NCBI GenBank assembly: GCA_023150055.1
Contig: JAKLLP010000073.1
Span: forward strand, 1-8,806
Source of the DNA: Gammaproteobacteria bacterium
GTDB taxonomy: Bacteria > Pseudomonadota > Gammaproteobacteria > Steroidobacterales > GCA-2729495
Length of the DNA: 8,806 bases
Direction: 5' to 3'
Below, piece after piece: positions 1 through 7,559 of this stretch (positions within the stretch are counted from its first letter, which is position 1; every line of letters begins with the position of its first letter). A program made the translations under genes and the position numbers. Under the pieces are notes generated by a model. That model had not been told where the DNA came from. It searched no databases and saw nothing but the letters and a program-made list of their open reading frames with translations.

Positions 1-62
1 TGTCATCCGGCATCCGCGACGTGTGGGCGCGGATGAGAGCCTGGTTCCAGGGCGGTTTTTGA
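1..62 (+). CDS. ftsA: FtsA, C-terminal tail (partial, 5' end outside window)
   Basis: This is the last part of the actin-like division protein FtsA, which tethers FtsZ filaments to the inner membrane. The frame beginning at base 3 reads SSGIRDVWARMRAWFQGGF and stops with TGA at 60-62. The segment VWARMRAWFQGGF alternates bulky hydrophobic (V, W, M, W, F) and basic residues. This is the pattern of the C-terminal amphipathic membrane-targeting helix of FtsA, and WFQGxF endings are typical of gammaproteobacterial FtsA. Its position directly before ftsZ agrees with the conserved ftsA-ftsZ order. Only 19 codons are visible, so the call rests on this motif and on position. Confidence 0.85.
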   Translation, partial: SSGIRDVWARMRAWFQGGF

Positions 63-87
63 GGGGCCCCGATCAAGAGGCCTCGGG

Positions 88-105
88 TTGTGTTGTTGTT
101 GTTGT
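88..105 (+). repeat. Short TTG-rich simple repeat before the ftsZ ribosome binding site
   Basis: A run of mostly TTG units lies immediately 5' of GGAGGAG in the 58-base ftsA-ftsZ gap. It contains no A and little C, so the mRNA should be unstructured here. That could help ribosome access, and slippage could change its length. No function is shown by the sequence alone. Confidence 0.6.
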
Positions 106-112
106 GGAGGAG
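106..112 (+). promoter_or_regulatory. Strong Shine-Dalgarno site of ftsZ
   Basis: GGAGGAG ends 8 bases before the ATG at 121. It fixes the ftsZ start there. The upstream in-frame TTG at 88 would add an implausible run of cysteines read from the TTG-rich tract. Confidence 0.85.
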
Positions 113-120
113 AAGCGGCA

Positions 121-1302
121 ATGTTTGAACTCATGGATGCATCGAGCCAGAACGCGGTCATAAAGGTCATCGGCGTGGGCGGTGGCGGCGGCAACGCCGT
201 CAAGCACATGGCCACCTGCGGAATCGACGGCGTCGATTTCATCTGCGCCAATACGGATTCGCAGGCGTTGCGGGGCGCCAACGTGCGCACGGCGTTGCAG
301 ATCGGCTGCAATATCACCAAGGGCCTCGGCGCGGGTGCCGATCCCGACGTCGGACGCCAGGCGGCGATGGAGGACCGCGACCGGATCATCGAGGTGATCG
401 ATGGTGCGGACATGCTGTTCATCACCGCCGGCCTGGGCGGTGGTACCGGGACCGGCGCGGCGCCGGTGGTCGCGCAGGTGGCCCGCGAGCTGGGGATCCT
501 CACGGTGGCCGTGGTCACGAGGCCCTTCAAGATGGAAGGCCGCAAGCGCATGCAGATCGCCGACCAGGGCATTCACGATCTCGCGAAGTATGTCGATTCG
601 CTCATTACCATTCCGAACGAGAAGCTGCTGAGCGTGCTCGGTTCGCAGACGACGCTCCTCGACGCGTTCCGGGCGGCCAACGAGGTGCTGCAGGGCGCAG
701 TCCAGGGCATCGCCGAGCTGATCACCCGGCCGGGACTCATCAACGTGGACTTCGCCGACGTGCGCACGGTCATGTCGGAGATGGGCATGGCGATGATGGG
801 CTCGGGCACCGCGAGCGGCGAGGATCGCGCCCGCGAAGCTGCCGAGGCTGCGATCTCGAGCCCGCTGCTTGAGGAGGTGAATCTCTCCGGCGCCCGCGGC
901 ATCCTCGTGAACGTCACCGCAGGCATGGACCTGTCGATCGGGGAGTTCCACCAGGTCGGCGAAACCGTCAAGCAATGTGCGTCCGACGACGCGACGGTGG
1001 TGATCGGCACCGTCATCGACGAGGACATGTCGGACGGCATCCGCGTCACGGTGGTGGCCACCGGGCTCGGGCGCGAGGCCCTGCGCCAGGCGGAGCAGCC
1101 TGCCATCCGCGTGGTGCGCCAGGCGGCAGTCGCCGGGGACCGGGTTGCGGCAGCCGAGGTGTTGCAGCCGAACTACGGCATCTATGATCGCCCGGCGGTG
1201 ACGCGGCGCGGACCGGCAGTCGAGGCCCTCGCCAACGGTGGCCCGGAAGCAAACTTTGAACTGCTGGACGTGCCGGCATTCCTGCGGCGCCAGGCGGACT
1301 GA
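121..1302 (+). CDS. ftsZ: Cell division GTPase FtsZ
   Basis: FtsZ is the tubulin homologue that polymerises with GTP into the Z ring at midcell and recruits the divisome. The 393-residue product has the expected order. The N-terminal nucleotide site has a G-rich loop (GVGGGGGNAV, about 18-27), and the tubulin signature GGGTGTG lies at 106-112. The T7 synergy loop NVDFADV (208-214) carries the acidic residues that complete GTP hydrolysis in the neighbouring subunit. A variable linker from about 318 to 378 leads to the conserved tail LLDVPAFLRRQAD (381-393), the docking peptide for FtsA, ZipA and ZapD. Length is normal and no key residue is missing. ATG at 121 is chosen for its Shine-Dalgarno site and family-like N-terminus. 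It probably shares transcripts with ftsA. Confidence 0.98.
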   Translation: MFELMDASSQNAVIKVIGVGGGGGNAVKHMATCGIDGVDFICANTDSQALRGANVRTALQIGCNITKGLGAGADPDVGRQAAMEDRDRIIEVIDGADMLFITAGLGGGTGTGAAPVVAQVARELGILTVAVVTRPFKMEGRKRMQIADQGIHDLAKYVDSLITIPNEKLLSVLGSQTTLLDAFRAANEVLQGAVQGIAELITRPGLINVDFADVRTVMSEMGMAMMGSGTASGEDRAREAAEAAISSPLLEEVNLSGARGILVNVTAGMDLSIGEFHQVGETVKQCASDDATVVIGTVIDEDMSDGIRVTVVATGLGREALRQAEQPAIRVVRQAAVAGDRVAAAEVLQPNYGIYDRPAVTRRGPAVEALANGGPEANFELLDVPAFLRRQAD

Positions 1303-1316
1303 TCCCGGGCTTTTCG

Positions 1317-1346
1317 TTGCGGCTTTTTCACAATCTGTGTTACTGT
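1317..1346 (+). promoter_or_regulatory. Possible promoter for lpxC
   Basis: TTGCGG (1317-1322) and an extended -10-like TGTTACTGT (TACTGT at 1341-1346) are separated by 18 bases in a locally AT-rich patch after ftsZ. Both hexamers match the sigma-70 consensus only in part. The -10 overlaps the outer arm of the hairpin at 1339-1377, so a start near 1353 would not transcribe the whole hairpin. Inference only. Confidence 0.35.
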
Positions 1347-1377
1347 GCGCCCCGCTGGCAGGGCGGGGCGCGGTAAC
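1339..1377 (+). terminator. GC-rich hairpin after ftsZ / in lpxC leader (terminator, attenuator or leader structure)
   Basis: A perfect 9-bp inverted repeat, GCGCCCCGC (1347-1355) with GCGGGGCGC (1363-1371), encloses a 7-base loop. It is extended by outer arms GTTAC (1339-1343) and GTAAC (1373-1377) across a small internal loop. No T-run follows, so it is not a classic intrinsic terminator. It could slow read-through from ftsZ or stabilise the 3' end. The loop can also pair with bases just 3' of the stem. Confidence 0.55.
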
Positions 1378-1469
1378 TGCCAGATTTGGGCAAGGTATTT
1401 CAGGGCGTTAGCACAGTTCACCGGTACGCCTGTCGTCGCGCCAGCAGCGCCGGGAAACACGCTCCGCCG

Positions 1470-1487
1470 TGTTGCGAGATCGCAACA
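1470..1487. promoter_or_regulatory. 18-bp dyad in the lpxC leader, operator-like or RNA hairpin
   Basis: TGTTGCGA, then GA, then TCGCAACA: two perfect 8-base arms around a 2-base centre, 59 bases before the lpxC ATG. As DNA it resembles a dimeric regulator site. As RNA it would fold as a 7-bp stem with an AGAT loop. I recognise no known operator in it. Confidence 0.5.
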
Positions 1488-1546
1488 GCGCGCGGAAGTG
1501 CCGGAAGCAGACCGCTTTTCTGGCGGGTGATCGAGGGGGGTGTTCC

Positions 1547-2458
1547 ATGCTCCGACAGCGAACGCTGAAAACGGCCATCCGCGCCACCGGGGTGGGTCTG
1601 CACACGGGCCGCAAGGTCTACATGACGTTGCGACCAGCCGCGGAGAACACCGGCGTCGTGTTTCGCCGGGTCGATCTCGAGCCGGCCGTCGACATTCCTG
1701 CCGACGCACTGAAGGTCGGCGAGACCATGCTCGGCACGACCCTGGTCGAAGGCGAGGTCAAGGTTGCCACCGTGGAGCACCTGCTTGCCGCGATGGCGGG
1801 CCTCGGGATCGACAATGCCTACGTCGATCTCACCGCGCCGGAAGTCCCGATCATGGACGGCAGCGCAGCGCCTTTCGTATTCCTCCTGCAGTCAGCGGGC
1901 GTCGCCGAGCAGAACGCTCCCAAGCGCTTTGTCCGGATCCGCCGTCCGATCCGCGTCGAGGACGGGGACAAGTGGGCCGAGTTCAGGCCCTTCGCGGGAT
2001 TCCGCGTCAACTTCCGCATCGACTTCGATCATGCCGTGTTCAAGCGGCACACCCAGGCAGCGACGGTGGATTTCTCCTCCACCTCGTTCCTCCGGGAAGT
2101 CAGCCGTGCGCGTACCTTCGGCTTCCTGCAGGAGATCGAGGCGCTGCGGGCGCGCAATCTCACGCTCGGCGGCAACATGGACAACGCCATCGTGCTCGAC
2201 GAGTTTCGTGTCCTCAACGAGGACGGCCTGCGGTTCGAGGACGAGTTCGTCAAGCACAAGATCCTCGATGCCATCGGCGACCTCTATCTCCTCGGCCATC
2301 CGCTGCTCGGCGAGTACACGGGCTACAAGTCCGGACACTCGCTGAACAACCGGCTGCTGCGGGCGTTGCACGCCGCGCCCGAGGCTTGGGAGATGACCAG
2401 CTTCGACAACGAGGTCAAGGCGCCGATCGCTTTCCTGGCGCCCGCCGCGACGGCCTGA
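1547..2458 (+). CDS. lpxC: UDP-3-O-acyl-N-acetylglucosamine deacetylase LpxC
   Basis: LpxC is the cytoplasmic zinc enzyme that removes the acetyl group from UDP-3-O-acyl-GlcNAc, the committed step of lipid A synthesis. The product has 303 residues (E. coli about 305). The zinc ligands are visible as H78 (in VEHLL), H237 and D241 (in [10 protein letters not shown]). E77 is the likely general base and H264 (in SGHSLNN) the catalytic histidine. The numbering is one less than in the E. coli enzyme. ATG 1547 is chosen because GAGGGGGG lies just upstream and the start MLRQRTLK matches the family. The C-terminus APAATA is small and nonpolar, loosely like the tail that marks E. coli LpxC for FtsH, but degradation here is not shown. 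The 244-base leader suggests expression partly separate from ftsZ. Confidence 0.98.
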   Translation: MLRQRTLKTAIRATGVGLHTGRKVYMTLRPAAENTGVVFRRVDLEPAVDIPADALKVGETMLGTTLVEGEVKVATVEHLLAAMAGLGIDNAYVDLTAPEVPIMDGSAAPFVFLLQSAGVAEQNAPKRFVRIRRPIRVEDGDKWAEFRPFAGFRVNFRIDFDHAVFKRHTQAATVDFSSTSFLREVSRARTFGFLQEIEALRARNLTLGGNMDNAIVLDEFRVLNEDGLRFEDEFVKHKILDAIGDLYLLGHPLLGEYTGYKSGHSLNNRLLRALHAAPEAWEMTSFDNEVKAPIAFLAPAATA

Positions 2459-2461
2459 GCC

Positions 2462-2478
2462 GCCCCTGTCTCAGGGGC
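2462..2478. terminator. Short hairpin between convergent lpxC and dciA-like gene
   Basis: GCCCCTG (2462-2468) and CAGGGGC (2472-2478) form a 7-bp stem with a 3-base loop. It sits in the 12-base gap and covers the minus-strand stop codon at 2471-2473. It is symmetric and could act on both strands. There is no T-run, so efficient intrinsic termination is uncertain. Confidence 0.4.
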
Positions 2479-2788
2479 CGTCGTCCGCGCCGGCAACCCT
2501 GATCCGCACACGTGTTGCCTGCGGGTGCAGTTCCCTGCACCGGGTGAGCAGCGTCGTCTCCTCGAAGCGCAGGCGGGCCGCCCAGGCGGGGCTGCCTGCG
2601 AAGATCACCAGTGTCCCATCGCCGCGCAGGTTCGCCGAGCGCAGTTCCAGGGCGAGTTCCGGGGCGAGTGCCGCGCGCAGCGCGGTGGCCAGGTCCTCGG
2701 TCCGGGCTGCCCGTCGCGCCAGCTCTGCGAACGCGCCGTCGGGTCGCTGCAGCAGATCGGCCAAGGACTTCAAGGATTTGTTCGACAT
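2471..2788 (-). CDS. dciA: DUF721 / DciA-like protein
   Basis: A 105-residue protein of the DUF721 type. Members named DciA interact with the replicative helicase DnaB and help load it in bacteria that lack DnaC. The start MSNKSLKSLADLLQ is a basic helix typical of the family. After it comes a helical stretch (about 18-45) and a beta-rich core (LALELRSANLRGDGTLVIFA, about 45-64) continuing SPAWAARLRFEETTLLTRCRE, with the conserved W and R pattern of the domain. It is short for DciA, with little C-terminal extension. A DUF721 gene between lpxC and secA recalls Pseudomonas. It is divergent from the M23 gene and convergent with lpxC. The ribosome binding site is weak. The family call is fairly sure; a helicase-loading role is inferred from homologues. 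Confidence 0.75.
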   Translation of the reverse strand: MSNKSLKSLADLLQRPDGAFAELARRAARTEDLATALRAALAPELALELRSANLRGDGTLVIFAGSPAWAARLRFEETTLLTRCRELHPQATRVRIRVAGADDGP

Positions 2789-2828
2789 GGGTCACGATCC
2801 GCAGGGGTCGGACTGTGAAGCGGTTTTC

Positions 2829-2857
2829 TTGTGTTATTTCAAATCGCTGGGCATAGT
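2829..2857 (+). promoter_or_regulatory. Predicted promoter for the riboswitch-M23 transcript
   Basis: TTGTGT (2829-2834) and CATAGT (2852-2857) lie 17 bases apart in an AT-rich island. The predicted start near 2864 coincides with the 5' edge of the aptamer, as expected for a riboswitch leader. The hexamers are only moderate matches to sigma-70; the position makes the call attractive. Confidence 0.5.
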
Positions 2858-2861
2858 ATCG

Positions 2862-2950
2862 CAAGCGAAAAGGCAAACCCGCTGAAAGGCGGGGACGCAA
2901 AGCCACCGGTCTAAGGGAGCGGTTCCTATGATAGCGGGGTTGCCGAAGGC
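2862..2950 (+). ncRNA. Cyclic di-GMP-I (GEMM-I) riboswitch aptamer
   Basis: The conserved core of the class I c-di-GMP riboswitch is present in order. GGCAAACC (2872-2879) leads into a 6-bp stem (2878-2883 with 2888-2893) capped by a GAAA tetraloop (2884-2887). GACGCAAAGCC (2894-2904) follows, and then CCGGTCTAAG (2906-2915). A small hairpin GGA/TCC with a 5-base loop (2916-2926) comes next, then TATGA (2927-2931) and AGCGGGGTTGCCG (2933-2945). The segments 2910-2915 and 2927-2931 form the 11-nucleotide receptor for the GAAA tetraloop. By alignment to Vibrio cholerae Vc2 from memory, ligand-contact positions G20, A47 and C92 correspond to G2873, A2900 and C2943. G at position 20 favours c-di-GMP over cGAMP. 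The outer P1 pairing is not clear, so the ends are approximate. It lies about 125 bases before the M23 gene, which it probably controls. Confidence 0.93.
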
Positions 2951-3076
2951 CGGGGTCCGCAGCTGCGCACGCCGGCACGACAACCAAGGACGTTCGGTCC
3001 GGGGCCGGGAGGTCGCCGGCGCCGCCGGTACAAAAAGACCAACAAGCTGGCCGCAGGGCCACGGAGGGCGTACCGA
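2951..3076 (+). promoter_or_regulatory. Riboswitch expression platform and M23 leader (mechanism unresolved)
   Basis: The region between the aptamer and the M23 start holds several GC-rich short stems. GGAC/GTCC lies at 2988-3000, and TGGCC (3048-3052) pairs with GGCCA (3057-3061) across a 4-base loop. The second stem ends one base before the Shine-Dalgarno GGAGGG (3063-3068), which is 8 bases from the ATG. There is no stem followed by a T-run, so transcription termination of the usual kind is not evident. Control of translation initiation is plausible. I cannot say whether ligand turns expression on or off. Confidence 0.45.
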
Positions 3077-3997
3077 ATGAACCTGATCATTCTCTGCCGC
3101 AACACGCGCGGCACGAGCCACATTGCCCTTTCGGTGCCGTTGCTGAGCATGCTGGCCCTCTCGGCCGTCGCGGTCGTCATCGGCTGCTTCGGGCTCGGTT
3201 ACAGCCTCGCCCGCAGCGCGGGTTTCGTCCCGGCCGATGAACGTCTCGGTGAGTTGCGGCTGGAACTGGCCGAGCAGAAGGCGGCGCTAGCCCGTGCCCA
3301 GGACAACGCCCGCGACGACGTGCGCGCGCTCAGGCTGCGCCTCGGCAGCCTCAATGCGCATGTCATCCGGATCAATGCGCTCGGTGGGCGCCTGGCCAGC
3401 ATGGCGCGGCTCGACGACGGCGAGTTCGACTTCAGCGCGCCGCCCGGCATCGGCGGGCCCGAAGACCCGCCGGCCGCAGGGTCGGCCTCTGCCGACCTGA
3501 CCACCGAACTCGACGCCCTCGGTGCGCGCCTGGAGAACCAGGAGCGCCAGCTCTCGATGCTGTCCGCGCTGCTCGTCGACCGCAAGCTCAGCGCCGCCGT
3601 GCAGCCGCGCGGACGCCCGGTGCGGACCGGCTACATATCGAGTCATTTCGGGCGCCGGATCGACCCCTTTACCGGGGAACCGCGGCAGCACCGCGGCATC
3701 GATTTTGCCGCGCGCAAGGGGGCGGAGATCGTGGCGGTGGCGACGGGGGTCGTGACCTGGACCGGTTATCGGCAGGGCTATGGGCGGATGGTGGAGATCA
3801 ACCACGGCAACGGCTACGTGACGCGTTATGCCCACAATTCGGAGAACCTGGTGGCCGTGGGCGACCAGGTCGAGCAGGGACAGACGATTGCCCTCATGGG
3901 CGCCACCGGCAGGGCCACGGGGTCGAACCTGCATTTCGAGGTCTGGTACCGCGACCGCCCGGTGGACCCGCAGCGCTTCATCAGCGAGAGGACCTGA
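3077..3997 (+). CDS. Membrane-anchored M23 (LytM-type) peptidase-like protein, atypical active site
   Basis: The 306-residue product has a short cytoplasmic start, one N-terminal membrane segment (about 18-44) and coiled-coil-prone regions (about 55-80 and 140-172). A periplasmic M23 domain follows from about 183 to 302. M23 enzymes are zinc endopeptidases that cut peptidoglycan cross-bridges; degenerate members such as EnvC and NlpD activate amidases instead. Zinc ligands H205 and D209 (HRGID) and H286 are present, as is the catalytic H253 (YAH). The usual HLHFEV motif reads NLHFEV, so the first His is Asn284. In Staphylococcus aureus LytM the equivalent His291 is needed for activity. The gene lies behind a c-di-GMP riboswitch and before secA. 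The fold and location are secure; full catalytic activity is doubtful. Confidence 0.92.
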   Translation: MNLIILCRNTRGTSHIALSVPLLSMLALSAVAVVIGCFGLGYSLARSAGFVPADERLGELRLELAEQKAALARAQDNARDDVRALRLRLGSLNAHVIRINALGGRLASMARLDDGEFDFSAPPGIGGPEDPPAAGSASADLTTELDALGARLENQERQLSMLSALLVDRKLSAAVQPRGRPVRTGYISSHFGRRIDPFTGEPRQHRGIDFAARKGAEIVAVATGVVTWTGYRQGYGRMVEINHGNGYVTRYAHNSENLVAVGDQVEQGQTIALMGATGRATGSNLHFEVWYRDRPVDPQRFISERT

Positions 3998-4063
3998 GTC
4001 CAGCACCCCCCGCGGGGCTGTCCTGTGGCCCCCTGCCACCCGGGCACGCGCCTGAAACGGGCT

Positions 4064-4093
4064 TTCGCGCCCGCGCCATAACCGCCTTAGAAT
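4064..4093 (+). promoter_or_regulatory. Possible promoter for secA
   Basis: TAGAAT (4088-4093) matches the sigma-70 -10 consensus at five of six positions. The best -35-like hexamer, TTCGCG (4064-4069), is weak and 18 bases upstream. A start near 4100 would give a leader of about 107 bases. secA may also be transcribed from the M23 promoter. Confidence 0.45.
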
Positions 4094-4095
4094 GG

Positions 4096-4119
4096 GCGAC
4101 CGTAAGTCGAGGCGGTCGC
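4096..4119 (+). other. 7-bp inverted repeat at the predicted secA transcript start
   Basis: GCGACCG (4096-4102) and CGGTCGC (4113-4119) are perfect inverted arms around 10 bases, directly after the predicted -10. It could be a 5' mRNA stem or a regulator site over the start point. No T-run follows, so it is not a terminator of the M23 gene. Confidence 0.4.
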
Positions 4120-4206
4120 GCGCGCTGCTGCTTCAACCGCCGATTCATTCGATCCAGCATGTAGGTGGGCTGGCCTCACGATGGCTGCCGCCTGGAGATT
4201 TCAGAG

Positions 4207-6955
<2,749 letters not shown>

Positions 6956-6972
<17 letters not shown>

Positions 6973-7384
6973 TGCGGAGCTGCACGTTGCCGCGGGCGTG
7001 ATACGCGACCGCAGTGGCCGGGTGCTGATCGCGCAGCGCCCTGCGGGGCGACCGCTCGCCGGTGGCTGGGAATTTCCCGGCGGCAAGGTCGCCGAGGGTG
7101 AGACGGCGCGCGATGCCCTGGTCCGCGAGTTGCGCGAGGAACTCGGGATAGAAGTCCGCACGGCCGAGCCCTTCCTGCGTTACCGCTACGCATACCCGGA
7201 GCGCGTCGTGCTGCTCGATGTCTGGACCGTCGACGGTTACGCCGGCGAACCGCGCGCGCTGGAGGGCCAGGCGCTGCGCTGGGAGGCGGTGGATCGTCTG
7301 ATCGAGAGCGGGCTGCTCGAGGCGGACCGGCCGATCGTCGAGGCGCTGACCGTCATCGGGCACCGACCTTTAGCGTACACCTGA
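6956..7384 (+). CDS. mutT: MutT, 8-oxo-dGTP diphosphatase (Nudix)
   Basis: MutT hydrolyses oxidised 8-oxo-dGTP to the monophosphate, keeping it out of DNA. The 142-residue product carries a complete Nudix box Gx5Ex7REUxEExGU: G43, E49, R57, E58, E61, E62, G64 and I65, with the glutamates binding the divalent metal. The N-terminus [20 protein letters not shown] fits the family start, and the preceding GGWEFPGGK is typical of MutT. ATG 6956 lies inside secA, whose stop is at 6970-6972, so the genes overlap by 17 bases in a different frame. Translational coupling is likely, since no strong ribosome binding site is seen. The secA-mutT pairing matches E. coli. Some homologues carry a C-terminal thiamine-phosphate-synthase-like domain; this one does not. 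Confidence 0.93.
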
Positions 7385-7402
7385 AGCAGAGCTGCTCGGT
7401 TG

Positions 7403-7465
7403 GTCGGCACTGAAGTGCCTCCCACAAGAGGTGCTACCCCTGTGGGAGGGGCTTCAGCCCCGACA
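7403..7465. repeat. REPIN-like element, copy 1
   Basis: Two REP-like units face each other: 7403-7426 (minus orientation) and 7441-7464 (plus), separated by 14 bases. The plus unit is TGTGGGAG, then hairpin GGGGC-TTCA-GCCCC, then GAC. The inverted unit has the same head with hairpin GGCAC-TTCA-GTGCC. The two differ at paired positions that keep the stem. This is the architecture of REPINs mobilised by RAYT transposases. It lies between convergent mutT and zapD, a common REP location, and may protect or end both transcripts. Confidence 0.85.
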
Positions 7466-7485
7466 ATGTGTGGCGCTGGGCTGGT

Positions 7486-7546
7486 GTCGGCACTGAAGTG
7501 CCTCCCACAAGGTGCTGCCCCTGTGGGAGGGGCTTCAGCCCCGACA
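7486..7546. repeat. REPIN-like element, copy 2
   Basis: This copy has units 7486-7509 and 7522-7545, both identical to those of copy 1. Only the spacer differs: it is two bases shorter and carries one A-to-G change. The copies start 83 bases apart, with a 20-base unrelated stretch (7466-7485) between them. The near identity indicates a recent tandem duplication or continuing homogenisation. Confidence 0.85.
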
Positions 7547-7554
7547 GCGGGGCT
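7537..7554 (-). terminator. Possible hairpin downstream of zapD
   Basis: AGCCCC (7537-7542) pairs with GGGGCT (7549-7554) across 6 bases, 5 bases beyond the zapD stop codon on the minus strand. It competes with the last REP hairpin for the same bases. No T-run follows. Confidence 0.3.
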
Positions 7555-7559
7555 GCGCC

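Noticed and set aside
73..975. Long minus-strand frame over ftsZ
   Set aside because: It is a shadow of ftsZ with no recognisable domain or ribosome binding site.
1540..2502. Second long plus-strand frame overlapping lpxC
   Set aside because: It is rich in R, G, H and P, as expected for an out-of-frame reading of a GC-rich gene, while lpxC in the other frame has all catalytic residues.
3998..4040. Intrinsic terminator after the M23 gene
   Set aside because: Short C/G-rich stems can be drawn but they are imperfect or compete, and none is followed by a T-run.
4165..4206. SecM-like arrest peptide or other small gene before secA
   Set aside because: No frame in 3998-4206 shows a signal peptide or arrest-like motif with a plausible ribosome binding site.
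7403..7546. CRISPR array
   Set aside because: There are only two copies, each an internal inverted pair longer than 60 bases, with a single 20-base gap. This is REPIN architecture, not repeat-spacer organisation.
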